Part shown: piece by piece, positions 16,741 through 27,600 of the stretch
How positions within the stretch are numbered: the first letter of the stretch is position 1
How the letters are laid out: every line of letters starts with the position of its first letter
Assembly: GCA_019359075.1 (NCBI GenBank)
Contig: JAHHIB010000023.1
Location: forward strand, 16,382-80,381
Source of the DNA: Kalymmatonema hyalinum WJT4-NPBG1
GTDB taxonomy: Bacteria > Cyanobacteriota > Cyanobacteriia > Cyanobacteriales > Nostocaceae
DNA length: 64,000 nt
Direction of reading: 5' to 3'
Made by a program: the position numbers and the translations under genes
The notes under the pieces: generated by a model
Databases searched by the model: none
Seen by the model: the letters and a program-made list of their open reading frames with translations, nothing else
Told to the model about the DNA's origin: nothing

Positions 16741-16878
16741 ATGAAAAAAATGCAATGGTATCAACAGCAGGTTAATAGCCAGCCTCTTGTCTTACAAAAG
16801 CAAAAGATAAGGCGTAAATCTCTTAAGAGATTAACAAGCTGGTTTCAGCAAAATGTGAGCAAATACGGAAGAATATAG
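16741..16878 (+). CDS. Possible 45-residue basic peptide
   Basis: ATG 16741 opens a 45-codon frame ending TAG 16876-16878. The peptide is basic and Gln-rich (begins MKKMQWYQQQVNSQPLV; later QKIRRKSLKRL), without membrane segments. No clear ribosome binding site precedes it and I recognise no family. It is the most protein-like frame in this spacer but may be fortuitous. Confidence 0.25.
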   Translation: MKKMQWYQQQVNSQPLVLQKQKIRRKSLKRLTSWFQQNVSKYGRI

Positions 16879-17351
16879 TCATCTACGTACGGTTTGCTTA
16901 ATCATTTTGATGGACTTGTTGCGTGACACTGTAATACCTGCATAAACCAGATTTCATAGGTTCATCTGTGGTGTTGTTTTCAAACAAGCCCAATATCTGT
17001 AATGAAATCCTGATTTCGAGGTATGTGTATATCTTTTAAAACGAAAACTGCAATTGCTGTGATAGCAAAAGTTGGTTTGGTGATCATTGACAGACATTTT
17101 TTTGAATTATGCTCCCTCCATAAAAAATCTATTTAAAGATTTTGTGAAAAGAATCGTGAAGAAACAGCAATTATACGGAAGTACAGATAACCTTAGTGGC
17201 TTTTACTGATACGATGCATTGGGAGCAAAGAAATTTGAAAGTTACAGGAAAAACAACAGACTTGTCGCTTAAGAACCTTTTCTTCGCTTTAGACCTCAAT
17301 AAATCAGGGGCTTTGGAATACAAATTCTTATTTGGCGACAACTCTAATGTT

Positions 17352-17395
17352 GTTTGGTTAAAAACCTAAACGTGTTTGGTTGAAAACCCAAACGT
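17352..17395. promoter_or_regulatory. Two tandem 22-bp palindromic repeats upstream of the envelope operon
   Basis: GTTTGGTTAAAAACCTAAACGT (17352-17373) and a copy differing at two positions (17374-17395) are directly abutted. Each is itself an imperfect inverted repeat (GTTTGGTT/AACCTAAAC or AACCCAAAC). They end 21 bases before the ATG at 17417. Such a placement suits a repressor operator or an mRNA leader structure; no known regulator is implied. Confidence 0.5.
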
Positions 17396-17416
17396 TAGAC
17401 AAACTTCTGCTGTTGC

Positions 17417-18352
17417 TTGATGCCTTCAATGACATCTATATTCTCATGGCTGAGGCATAGGAGCCTCTTTTTAGCCTTTACCTTTTTAGGTGCTTTTACC
17501 TATAAAATTATCCCTTCTGTTGCTCAAACAGGGGTAATCCCGAACACTGCAAATGGTGGTGCAGACAATCTCCCACAAAGAGTAAATTCTAATCCCGTCA
17601 CTTTTAGAGCGGGTCAAGCTGCGTTGGAGATTATTAAAACAGGTGATAGAGCTGCAGCCGAACCAGGCGACACAGTCGTTTATCGCCTGGCAATTAGAAA
17701 TACAGGTCGTTCGCCGACAACGAATTTGACGATTACAGACAGGCTTCCTCTAGGTTTACGATTTGTCTCCAAGTCGCTTAAAGGTTCTATAGGAGATAGA
17801 CCTGTGTCTTTGAGCGTGAACACTGCTTCAAATCGGACGGTGACAATCACCTCACAAGAAGGACTCCAACCAAACCAGACTTTGAATGTTGTCTACGCCG
17901 CCGAGGTCACACCAGATGCGGTTCGAGGAACTGGAAGAAACTTGGCACAAGCCAGTTCTGGGAACTTGACAAGTAATCAAGCTAGTTATCTGTTGCGGAT
18001 TCGACCAGGTATTTTGTCTGATTGTGGCACCTTGATTGGTCGGGTGTTTGTCGATAAAAACTTTGACGGAGAACAGCAACCGAACGAACCGGGAATACCA
18101 AATGCCGTTATTTACATGGATGATGGTAATCGCATCGTTACCGATGCAAAGGGTCTGTTCTCCTTGCCAAACGTCATCTCTGGTTATCGGTCAGCAACGC
18201 TGGACTTGAGTAGCTTACCAGGTTACGCACTGGCACCTAACTTGTACTTCATAGAAAAGAATAGCCAGTCACGCCTGGTGAAATTAGCACCCAGCAGTAT
18301 GGTTAGGGTGAATTTTGGGGTTACACCGGCGTTTTCAGAGGGTAAGCGATGA
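17417..18352 (+). CDS. Exported DUF11/SdrD-B-type protein, first gene of envelope operon
   Basis: A 311-residue secreted protein. Signal peptide about 1-37 (LFLAFTFLGAFTYKI, cleavage after SVAQ). Residues about 66-193 form a DUF11-type Ig-like domain (EPGDTVVYRLAIRNTGRSPT, then TNLTITDRLPLGLRFV). Residues about 200-285 form an SdrD/Cna-B-like domain (GRVFVDKNFDGEQQPNEPGI, with a Ca-binding-like D-x-N-x-D-G loop). ATG 17417 and ATG 17420 are both possible. The stop overlaps the next gene's start by four bases (ATGA), indicating translational coupling. A scaffold or adhesin subunit role is inferred. Confidence 0.8.
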   Translation: MMPSMTSIFSWLRHRSLFLAFTFLGAFTYKIIPSVAQTGVIPNTANGGADNLPQRVNSNPVTFRAGQAALEIIKTGDRAAAEPGDTVVYRLAIRNTGRSPTTNLTITDRLPLGLRFVSKSLKGSIGDRPVSLSVNTASNRTVTITSQEGLQPNQTLNVVYAAEVTPDAVRGTGRNLAQASSGNLTSNQASYLLRIRPGILSDCGTLIGRVFVDKNFDGEQQPNEPGIPNAVIYMDDGNRIVTDAKGLFSLPNVISGYRSATLDLSSLPGYALAPNLYFIEKNSQSRLVKLAPSSMVRVNFGVTPAFSEGKR

Positions 18353-21300
18353 AAACAAGAAAGCTAGGAAAAACATTTACCAAAAAAATTGGCAGTGCCG
18401 ACAACAGCCAAAAGCTCGAATCCTCTATTTTGTACCTTTCCCTAGTCACTAAGGGGAGTGCAGGCATTTTACCAGCATTGATAGCAGTCGCTTTACCCTC
18501 TTTTGTTGGCACAGAGGCAAGGTTCTCCAACGCTGCTTTCGCCAGTGCGCCAACGGAAGATCAAGGGCAGACAGTGACATCATTCCAACTAGGGGAAGCA
18601 GAGGGACAAGGAGACAAGGAGCACAAGAAGGACAAGAAGGAATTTACTTTGTTGTCTCCTGCACTCCCCAATTCCTCATCTCCCTCATCATTCTTTTTGT
18701 CCCAATCAATTGAAGCTTTCCCGGCTTCCCCATCTCCCTTATCTCCCTTATCTCCCTCATCTCCCCTTACTTCCCCAACTCCCCCGACTCCCTCCACTTC
18801 ACAAACCTCTCCAACGGAGAATAGTGCGCCATCTGTACCTTCACAGCCGGTTACCCAGAACAAAGTCAAAATTGAAATTGCACCTGTAGCCGACCCGCGC
18901 GTCCAAGCTGACGGACGCTCTACGATCGCGCTTTCTGGGCAAATAACCGATGAAAACGGTCAAATCATCCGCGAAGATGTGATGGTGACTTTGACCACGA
19001 GTGCAGGGAAATTTGTTGGAGCAGACCAAGATAAAGACCAAGGTGGTTTTCAGGTGATGGCACGGGGTGGTGAGTTTACCGCCACGCTGCAATCAGACAT
19101 CAAACCCCAACAAGTCCGCATTCGCGCAGCGGTAGACAGTATTAGAAAACAATCTCCAGCGCCCAGACAACTAGAGATTTTGGGAGATGCACCATTTGAG
19201 CAACAAACAGAGACTTCTGTATTCAACAACTTCAAAAAGACCCCAATTGAGGCTTACACCCAAGTAGAATTTACGACTTATCTCCGTCCATCACTGGTAA
19301 CAGGAGTCGTGAATTTGCGAATTGGTGCAGGAGGCACTGATTATTGGGGGAGTTTTCGGGATTTTCTTGACCCAGAGAAAATAAAAGATGGCACAACGGT
19401 TGATTTCAAAGCTTCCGTATTCGCCACCGGTCAAGTAGGAGATTGGTTATTTACAGGAGCGTTTAACAGCTATCGCCCAATTAACCAAGACTGCGAAGGT
19501 AGAAACCGCTTATTTGGTGGTACTCAGTTTTGCGAGCAACCTTATCCCGTCTACGGCGATAGTTCCACTTCTACTGCTACCACTCCCTCTATAGATAGTT
19601 TTTACGCTCGCTTTGAGCGTACACCCTCCATAGTAGGGGCAGAACCAGACTACTTCATGTGGGGGGACTACAACACAGCAGAATTTGCCAGAGGGTCCCA
19701 GCTATATACCGCCACTTCTCGGCAGTTACACGGCTTTAAAGCAAACTACAACTTAGGCAACTTCCAGATCACTGGGATGTATGCCAACAATATTGAGGGC
19801 TTCCAACGGGATACTTTTGTACCTAATGGTACCAGTGGTAACTATTTCCTATCAAAACGTCTCCTGATTCCAGGGAGTGAAACCGTTTATGTGGAAGCAG
19901 AAGAAATCAATCGTCCTGGGACGGTGATTGAGCGTAAACAACTGTTTCGCGGTCCTGATTACGAAATTGACTACGATCGCGGTACACTTCTGTTTCGCCG
20001 TTCTATTTTTGCAACGGAACTCGACCCGTTTAATCGCTCTTTGGTGAGGCGAGTTGTTGTCACCTATCAAAACGAAGGCGGTGAAGACTCCAGCCTTTAT
20101 GCTGGAAGATTGCAATACAACTTCTCCCAAGCACTGGAAACCAAATCGTTCCTCGGGGCGAGTTACCTACTCGAAGACCAAGGCGCTCAAGATTTCCATC
20201 TGTATGGAGCGGATTTCCTTCTGTCTTTCGGCAATACAGGTAGGATTGTCGGGGAGTTTGCTCGTTCTAACAATGACTTGGTGACTGGTCGGGAAATCAA
20301 TGGTAATGCTTACCGCCTAGAGGCTGTTGGTAACTTTGGTGGTTTCCAAGCCTCAGCCTACTACCGCGCAGTTGAGCCAGGCTTCGCCAACAATGCCACC
20401 TTTAGTTTTGTCGCCGGACAAACGCGCTACGGAGCGTCGGCTCTTGCCAAGGTGACGGACACCACAAGCTTGATAGCAGCTTACGACTACGAAGAAAACT
20501 ATGGAACCTCTCCGAGTCGAATTGTAGACTTTTTTGACTTATTCAATCCCCAGCCACAAGCACGTCCTGGTGAAAGCGTCAACAACGAACTCAGAACCTT
20601 CAGCGCGGGAATTCTACAAAAGCTGGGTGCTGCTGATTTGAGTTTGAACTATGTTAACCGTTCTCGTGAAGATCGTGTCAGCGATCGCTTTGATGGCGAT
20701 GCCGATCAGTTGGTATCCCGTCTGAAGCTGCCATTAACTCAAACTTTGACCTTCCAAGCTCTAAATGAACTCAATTTGGGCGACTCTGACCCACTGTATC
20801 CCAACCGCACAACTTTAGGGCTGGACTGGAAAGCCTTTCCAGGTGTGACATTACGATTGGCTCATCAGTTTTACGATGACACCAGCTTACTCCGAGGCAA
20901 CTCGATCACCACCCTGGATACGATTGTTGACCATAAGTTTTCTGAAGATACCGCTCTGACAGGTCGTTATTCTGTGCTATCAGGATACAACGGCTTACAA
21001 GGTCAAGGCGCTGTGGGACTAAATCACAGGTGGGCGATCGCTCCTGGCTTACGCGTCAACGTCGGTTACGAATACATCTTCAAAAATATCTTCAACGGCA
21101 CCGCTGCAGGTTCTCAGTACGAGCAATACTATGCGATCGGTCAATCAGCCTCCACACTCGGACTGTTTGCCGGTTCTGTTTACAGCCTCGGACTGGAATA
21201 CACCGATAATCCCAATTTCCAAGCAAGTACCCGATTTGAATATCGAGACGGAAATGAAGCGAATAACCTCGTCATCTCAGCCGCTGCTGCTGGTAAACTC

Positions 21301-22233
21301 ACCCCCGCCTTAACTGCGTTAGTCCGCTTTCAACAAGCGGGTGAGGCAAATGTCTTTCTGCCGACTTCTGCTGGTATCAACGTCTCAGGAGTGAGATTCC
21401 AAGAACTTGGAGATACAGCCAACCTGAGAGTTGGTTTAGCTTACCGTGACCCCAGTAATGATAAGTTCAATGGTTTGCTGAAATACGAATGGCGTCAAAA
21501 TTATGACTCAATTCCGGAAACTCAGCTCACAGGCTCTACGGCAACAGGTCATGTCTTTTCCGCAGAAGCCATTTACGCTCCTAACTGGCGATGGGAATTC
21601 TACGGCAAATATGCCCTCCGCAATGGTGTCACCTTCTTAGATGGCGAGAGATACGACGGTAGTGTCAACTTGGCGCAACTGCGGACAACTTACAGGCTGG
21701 GTTATCGCACCGACTTAGCCGTCGAAGGACGTTGGATTGGTCAAAACTCCAATAGCGACACTGACTACGACGAATTCGGAGTTGCTGTAGAAGGTGGGTA
21801 TTATTTAACACCAGACTTGCGGATTGGTTTGGGCTACAGCTTTGGCAGTGTGGATGACCGTGACTTTACTGGCTACCGCTCTGAAGGTGGTTTTTACGTA
21901 AATATCAGCTTGAAGTTGAATGAGCTTTTGGGCGGTTTTGGATTGCAAAAGCCTGTACCCAAACAGCAACAAGAGTCTGAAATTACACCAATATCTCAGG
22001 GAAAACCTGGAAGCCAAACACCTCAGACTAAACTTATCGAGCGTCTCAAACAAACACAAGCGTCATCTGTAACTGAATCACAGACACCTCAAAGCCAACT
22101 CATTGAGAGTCTGAAACAGACACAAGCGCTAGCGTTTGGGCAAACCAAATCACAAAAATCTAGAATTCTACAGCTAATCAACAGCCTCAGAAAACAGCAG
22201 GCTTTTCCCGGTTTCCGAGGTGGAGAGGAGTGA
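18349..22233 (+). CDS. Large predicted outer-membrane beta-barrel with Ig-like domain
   Basis: 1294 residues. An N-terminal hydrophobic stretch (about 35-55) probably serves as signal. A charged then Ser/Pro-rich linker (80-160), encoded partly by 9-bp repeats, leads to an invasin-type Ig-like domain (about 165-265: ADGRSTIALSGQITDENGQ). Residues about 300-1210 alternate aromatic/polar strands typical of a barrel, with the junction motif GPDYEIDYDRGTLLF (about 534-548), also seen in large translocon-like barrels. The C-terminus repeats SQTPQTKLIERLKQTQ-like units twice. It is coupled by ATGA to the previous gene. A role as exporter or anchor for the SdrD-type products is inferred; family membership is uncertain. 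Confidence 0.75.
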   Translation: MKTRKLGKTFTKKIGSADNSQKLESSILYLSLVTKGSAGILPALIAVALPSFVGTEARFSNAAFASAPTEDQGQTVTSFQLGEAEGQGDKEHKKDKKEFTLLSPALPNSSSPSSFFLSQSIEAFPASPSPLSPLSPSSPLTSPTPPTPSTSQTSPTENSAPSVPSQPVTQNKVKIEIAPVADPRVQADGRSTIALSGQITDENGQIIREDVMVTLTTSAGKFVGADQDKDQGGFQVMARGGEFTATLQSDIKPQQVRIRAAVDSIRKQSPAPRQLEILGDAPFEQQTETSVFNNFKKTPIEAYTQVEFTTYLRPSLVTGVVNLRIGAGGTDYWGSFRDFLDPEKIKDGTTVDFKASVFATGQVGDWLFTGAFNSYRPINQDCEGRNRLFGGTQFCEQPYPVYGDSSTSTATTPSIDSFYARFERTPSIVGAEPDYFMWGDYNTAEFARGSQLYTATSRQLHGFKANYNLGNFQITGMYANNIEGFQRDTFVPNGTSGNYFLSKRLLIPGSETVYVEAEEINRPGTVIERKQLFRGPDYEIDYDRGTLLFRRSIFATELDPFNRSLVRRVVVTYQNEGGEDSSLYAGRLQYNFSQALETKSFLGASYLLEDQGAQDFHLYGADFLLSFGNTGRIVGEFARSNNDLVTGREINGNAYRLEAVGNFGGFQASAYYRAVEPGFANNATFSFVAGQTRYGASALAKVTDTTSLIAAYDYEENYGTSPSRIVDFFDLFNPQPQARPGESVNNELRTFSAGILQKLGAADLSLNYVNRSREDRVSDRFDGDADQLVSRLKLPLTQTLTFQALNELNLGDSDPLYPNRTTLGLDWKAFPGVTLRLAHQFYDDTSLLRGNSITTLDTIVDHKFSEDTALTGRYSVLSGYNGLQGQGAVGLNHRWAIAPGLRVNVGYEYIFKNIFNGTAAGSQYEQYYAIGQSASTLGLFAGSVYSLGLEYTDNPNFQASTRFEYRDGNEANNLVISAAAAGKLTPALTALVRFQQAGEANVFLPTSAGINVSGVRFQELGDTANLRVGLAYRDPSNDKFNGLLKYEWRQNYDSIPETQLTGSTATGHVFSAEAIYAPNWRWEFYGKYALRNGVTFLDGERYDGSVNLAQLRTTYRLGYRTDLAVEGRWIGQNSNSDTDYDEFGVAVEGGYYLTPDLRIGLGYSFGSVDDRDFTGYRSEGGFYVNISLKLNELLGGFGLQKPVPKQQQESEITPISQGKPGSQTPQTKLIERLKQTQASSVTESQTPQSQLIESLKQTQALAFGQTKSQKSRILQLINSLRKQQAFPGFRGGEE

Positions 22234-22236
22234 GTC

Positions 22237-24567
22237 ATGTCCATGAAAGTTCATTGGCTACCCAATTTCCAGGGTGCTTTTAACAAAAGGAAGAACAAAA
22301 GAAAAATTAAGGGGGAAATTTTTTATTTACTTCCTGTTACCTTTTACCTTCTACCTTCAGATGTTGCATTCAGTCAGACGCCCAAATTGGGGAATGGGGG
22401 AGGGGGAATGGGGAATGTTTCACAACAACTACCCCCTTCATCTCCTTCATCTAGCTTATCTGGCTCATTGTTCCGGGTTGTGGTTAACAGCAATCAAGAT
22501 GGTGATGTCAAAGCGGATGAGCAACTGACTTTGCGGGAAGCAATTGAGGTTGTCAATGGTACGCTCCCAGTTGAGCGACTTAGCAGTGCAGAAAAAGCGC
22601 AGATCCAACCAACGACTGGGGGGAGTCGCATTGAGTTTAATCTCCCTGCGGGTGCGACGGCTATCCAGTTACAGAGACAACTGCCAGATTTGGCATCTCA
22701 AGGATTAGTCATAGATGGTTCGACTCAGCCTGGATACGATGCTTCAACTTCAGCAACTGCTGAAATTGCCATCCCCGTTCCGGTGGTGGCGATCGCCCCC
22801 GCACCAAACACAGAAATCTTTCGCGGTTTGACTGTCGTCGCAGATGGCGTCACCATTCGCGGCTTAAACCTTTACGGTTTCAATGCTAGCCCGATCAAGC
22901 AGCAACTCGGAAACCTGCTGATTTACGATGGCGTTCCTAAGCCAGTGACGCTGACGACACCGCCTGGGGATATTGTGATTTCCCATCGTTTCCCACCTCC
23001 CAATACCAAGAGACAGCAGCCCCCCAACGATGACTTTCCTTTTTATGACAGGGATGTTCCTCCGAAAAACGTTGTCATTGAAAACAACTGGTTGGGGCTG
23101 ACGGTTGATGAAAGATTGCCCGATAACACGTCGGCTTTCGGAGTTTACGTTTTTAACTCCCAAGGGGCAACAATTCGGCGCAACCGTATCTATTACCACG
23201 AAGGCAGCGCGATTATTACTTCAGTTCGCGGTGAAAATACGGTAGTTAGCGAAAACATTATTGTTGGAAACGGGCTTGCTGGAATGCCGGATGCCTTACG
23301 TATAGAAGGCGTCGTTAACAACTCCCAAATTACAGGCAACTTGATTTGTGCCAACGATGGTGCAGGAGTGTATTTATTTAAACCAGAAGGAGATGTACGA
23401 ATCCAAAATAACCGGATCACCTACAACGGCAGGCGTTTGCGTCGAGCAGCAGTTTACTTGATGGGGAGCAACCATCAAGTCTTAGGTAATCAAATTGACA
23501 ATCAAACTGGACCTGGGGTTGTCGTGTCGGCTTTTCCCAATACCAAGAGCAATATCATCCAAAACAACGGGTTTGCTGCACTGGAGGGCTTGAGTATTGA
23601 CCTCAACACCGAACGAGATCCAGAAGATGTCAACGACTTTCAGCGGGGAGATGGTCCCAATCCTAAGCGAAATTCCCCTAATCGCCGTCAGGACACGGGC
23701 AATGCTGCCATTAACGCTCCGGAATTCGCCACAAGAACGTTTGTTCCTGCTGGTAACAGCGTGACATTACAAGGAAAAGCCGACCCCGGTTCTGAGGTGA
23801 CTATTTATCGCCTCACCGATTATCAAACAGGAAAACAGGCACTTTATCAACCCGGTTACGGGGCGCTAACGACTCCACTCACAACGGCAAAGGTGGATGA
23901 GAAGGGTAATTTTAGCGTGGCGGTAGAAAATATACAGGTTGGGGATGTCGTCAGTGCGATCGCCACCGACCCCAGATACGGCACATCTGAACCCGCTGTT
24001 GGCGCATTTATTGGCACAACAGGCACTTCACCGAACTCCGGCCCAGCAGGCAAACCACAGCAGATTTTACCACCGCAGTGTACTTCACGCCCCGCACCAC
24101 CTGAACCACCAGCACCTCCGGAACCACCACCAGAAGCGCCAGCCGAACCAATCCGGCTACGGGTACCGCGCAATGTTCACTTTGCTCTAGACAAATCCTT
24201 TATTAGTCAGGAAAGTGCAGCTGTTCTTGATAGGGTAGCAGAAGTCTTGCAGCAATATCCATTCATCGTTATCGAATTACAAGGTCATACAGACCCCCGC
24301 GCCAGCGACGCATACAACCAAGCATTGGGTAGAAGACGGTCATTGTCTGTGAGAAATTATCTATTGCGTAAGGGTATCGCACCAGAACGGATGACCATCC
24401 GCTCGTTTGGCGAAAGCCAGAGGAAAGTTCCAGGGGGTACGGATGTTGTTGATTACGCGCGCGATCGCCGTGTTGAAATCATCTTTAGAGATGTTAGAGG
24501 TATTGACCTCATTATTGAAGAACAAGAAGATGATTTGCAAATCGAGAGGCGACGAGGCAGAAGATAG
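22237..24567 (+). CDS. Right-handed beta-helix protein with C-terminal OmpA domain
   Basis: 776 residues, starting four bases after the barrel gene. The N-terminus is basic then hydrophobic (IFYLLPVTFYLLPSDVAFSQ, about 28-47), a signal peptide. Residues about 85-480 show parallel beta-helix repeats (VVIENNWLGL, QGATIRRNRIYYHEG, VVSENIIVGNGLAG, VRIQNNRITYNGR), as in CSLREA/NosD-like proteins. A Pro/Glu-rich hinge precedes an OmpA peptidoglycan-binding domain (about 645-760: LQGHTDPRASDAYNQALGRR, then DYARDRRVEI). The OmpA part probably tethers the helix to peptidoglycan at the outer membrane. The Gly-rich NGGGGMG patch comes from a simple DNA repeat. Confidence 0.83.
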   Translation: MSMKVHWLPNFQGAFNKRKNKRKIKGEIFYLLPVTFYLLPSDVAFSQTPKLGNGGGGMGNVSQQLPPSSPSSSLSGSLFRVVVNSNQDGDVKADEQLTLREAIEVVNGTLPVERLSSAEKAQIQPTTGGSRIEFNLPAGATAIQLQRQLPDLASQGLVIDGSTQPGYDASTSATAEIAIPVPVVAIAPAPNTEIFRGLTVVADGVTIRGLNLYGFNASPIKQQLGNLLIYDGVPKPVTLTTPPGDIVISHRFPPPNTKRQQPPNDDFPFYDRDVPPKNVVIENNWLGLTVDERLPDNTSAFGVYVFNSQGATIRRNRIYYHEGSAIITSVRGENTVVSENIIVGNGLAGMPDALRIEGVVNNSQITGNLICANDGAGVYLFKPEGDVRIQNNRITYNGRRLRRAAVYLMGSNHQVLGNQIDNQTGPGVVVSAFPNTKSNIIQNNGFAALEGLSIDLNTERDPEDVNDFQRGDGPNPKRNSPNRRQDTGNAAINAPEFATRTFVPAGNSVTLQGKADPGSEVTIYRLTDYQTGKQALYQPGYGALTTPLTTAKVDEKGNFSVAVENIQVGDVVSAIATDPRYGTSEPAVGAFIGTTGTSPNSGPAGKPQQILPPQCTSRPAPPEPPAPPEPPPEAPAEPIRLRVPRNVHFALDKSFISQESAAVLDRVAEVLQQYPFIVIELQGHTDPRASDAYNQALGRRRSLSVRNYLLRKGIAPERMTIRSFGESQRKVPGGTDVVDYARDRRVEIIFRDVRGIDLIIEEQEDDLQIERRRGRR

Positions 24568-24626
24568 TCCAATCTATAGCCCAAACTCCGTAGTTCACAG
24601 TCCACACGTCCATAGTCTAGAAGCTC

Positions 24627-27600
24627 ATGAAAGCTTTATTTCAGCACCTAAAAGCGATCGCCCCTTCTTCCCCTTGGCTTTCGCGCAGAGTCTTTGAAGT
24701 AGATAGCCTGTCGGCAGGACATAGGAAATTTGCTGTGACGTCTGTATTAAATAAAACCAATAAAAAACCGCTGCGTCTTCTCACTTTCAAGGGTACGCTT
24801 GCTACTCTGCTTTTCGCCTTGCCGCAAATCCCAATAGTAGGGAATTTTTCAGGTGGGAAGGCGTTGGCGCAGACAACACCAGGGAGCTGTCCAGCTGGTA
24901 CGACACCCAGAACCCTAGCGTGGAATCCAACCAATAACCGTGCAGGAATTGAAAGTCAAACTTTAAGCGTTAACGGAATCAGCGCTACCCTCAGCTTTAC
25001 TGAAAGCCTTCCTGGTCAAGTTATCGACCCAAGTGAAACATTCATTTCCCCAGAAATTTACGGTGGCATTGCTGGACCAAATGTAAGGTTCAATATCGGT
25101 CTTGATAGCCAAGATCCAAACTCGCCTTTTGATGGACCAGCGCCAGTCGGTAGTACTGCGACGCTCATCATTAACTTTTCACAACCAGTCACCCTGGCAT
25201 CCCCCCTCACCTTGTTAGATGTTGACCGAGCTGGGGCACGCGATACTATAAATAATATTCCGTATCTTTACCAAGATAGAGTTACAGTGACAGCTGCCAA
25301 TGGTAATACACCCGTTGGCGTGACGCTGGCTCCCGTCACCCAGCCTACGTATGTTAGAGTGACTGGCAACGTTGCAGAAGGCATCAACGAGAATGCTTTC
25401 CCTAACCAAAACTTTGGTAACGTTACAGCTACGCCATCTGGTGCGGTGACTCGAATCCAGGTTGCCTACCAGCCAGGAACAGAATTCGGTTTGCCTCTAC
25501 AAGATGAAACCATTGGTCTTGCCCAGATACAAATCTGTGTGGCAACGGGAACAGGCACAATTGGCGATACAGTCTACAATGACACCAACGGCAACGGCGT
25601 CCAAGACGCAGGAGAACCTGGAATCAGTGGTCGTACCATCACCGTGACAGGTGCAGGACCGGACGGTCAATTTGGCACAGCTGACGACATTACCAGCACC
25701 GCCACCACCGATAACAACGGCAGATACAGCATCCCCAATCTACCTGCCGGAAACTACAGAGCGACCGTCACGAACCCACCAGATGGCTTGTTCCCCAGCC
25801 AAACTCCGCCTGCTACCATCACCTTAGGCGCAGGCCAGAATATCGACACCGTTGATTTTGGCTTCGCGCAGCCCGGTACAATTGGCGATACAGTCTACAA
25901 TGACACCAACGGCAACGGCGTCCAAGACGCAGGAGAACCTGGAATCAGTGGTCGTACCATCACCGTGACAGGTGCAGGACCGGACGGTCAATTTGGCACA
26001 GCTGACGACATTACCAGCACCGCCACCACCGATAACAACGGCAGATACAGCATCCCCAATCTACCTGCCGGAAACTACAGAGCGACCGTCACGAACCCAC
26101 CAGATGGCTTGTTCCCCAGCCAAACTCCGCCTGCTACCATCACCTTAGGCGCAGGCCAGAATATCGACACCGTTGATTTTGGCTTCGCGCAGCCCGGTAC
26201 AATTGGCGATACAGTCTACAACGACACTAACGGCAACGGCGTTCAAGACGCAGGAGAACCCGGAATCAGTGGTCGTACCATCACCGTGACAGGTGCAGGA
26301 CCGGACGGTCAATTTGGCACTGCTGACGACATTACCCGACCTTCGGTGACCACCGATAACAACGGCAGATACAGCATTCCCAATTTGCCCCCTGGAAGCT
26401 ATAGAGTCAGCGTCACAAACCCACCCGATGGCTTGTCTCCCAGCCAAACTCCACCCACGACCATTACGCTAGCAGCCGGTCAAAATTTGAACACGGCTGA
26501 TTTTGGCTTCACGCAGCAGCAACTCGGCTCGATTGGGGATACTGTTTACAACGACACCAACGGCAACGGCGTTCAAGACGCAGGAGAACCCGGAATCAGT
26601 GGTCGTACCATCACCGTGACAGGTGCAGGACCGGACGGTCAATTTGGCACAGCTGACGACATTAGCCGACCTTCGGTGACCACTGATAACAACGGCAGAT
26701 ACAGCATTCCCAATTTGCCCCCTGGAAGCTACAGAGTCAGCGTCACGAACCCACCCAATGGCTTGTCCCCCAGCCAAACTCCACCCACGACCATTACCCT
26801 AGCAGCCGGTCAAAATTTGAACACGGCTGATTTTGGTTTCACACAGCAGCAACTCGGGACAATTGGCAATACCGTTTTCAACGACAGAAATAGCAACAAC
26901 GTTCAAGACACAGGGGAAAGCGGAATTCCTAACATCACCGTTACTTTGACGGGCGCAGGGCCAGATGGCAACTTTGGCACTCCCGATGACATTACCCGAC
27001 CTCCGGTGACCACCGATAACAACGGCACATACAGCTTCCCCAATTTGCCCCCAGGCACCTACAGAGTCGCCGTCACCAACCCTCCGGCTAACTTCACTCC
27101 CACCCTGACTCAGCCCAATCCCATTACCCTAGCAGGTGGTCAGAATATCAATACGGCTAACTTCGGTTTCAATGTTCCTGGTTTAGGCGCAGGCGAGACG
27201 AATTTGCTGTTGGTGAAGCGAATTACCAACGTGTTGAGAAGTGGTCAGCCCATCCCAGGCGCTAACTTCACCACCTTTGATGACGGTCCTGGGAATGATG
27301 ACAATCAAATCAACCAGTCACAGCCTGTTCGTGGTGTTCGCGATCTACAGACAGCTGTGCAAAGCGGCGATGAAGTGGAGTACACAATCTATTTCCTTGC
27401 CCAAGGAGTGAACAATGTCAGGTTCTGCGACTTAATTCCAGATGGTACAAGTTATAGCAACAACGGTATTTCCGTGTCTGGGGCTGGTAACGGTGCAGAT
27501 CAAGGAACATTTTTATCACCTTTGGCACCTTTGCCTGCAGGTAATACCTGCCAAAGTCAAACAAATAATAAAGGGGCGGTGATTGTCAACTTGGGCACTT

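Larger units (their letters stand above)
15693..17351. other. Long non-coding stretch before the envelope operon
   Basis: About 1.66 kb without a convincing gene other than the possible 45-codon frame at 16741. It contains a GC-rich repeat island (about 16150-16260) and a TGTGCAGG/CCTGCACA hairpin (16528-16535, 16561-16568). The rest is AT-rich. Long regulatory leaders or unannotated small RNAs could be hidden here. Confidence 0.5.

Noticed and set aside
26145..26777. Two similar minus-strand frames of about 100 codons in the SdrD gene
   Set aside because: They resemble each other only because the sense strand is a tandem repeat; antisense shadows.
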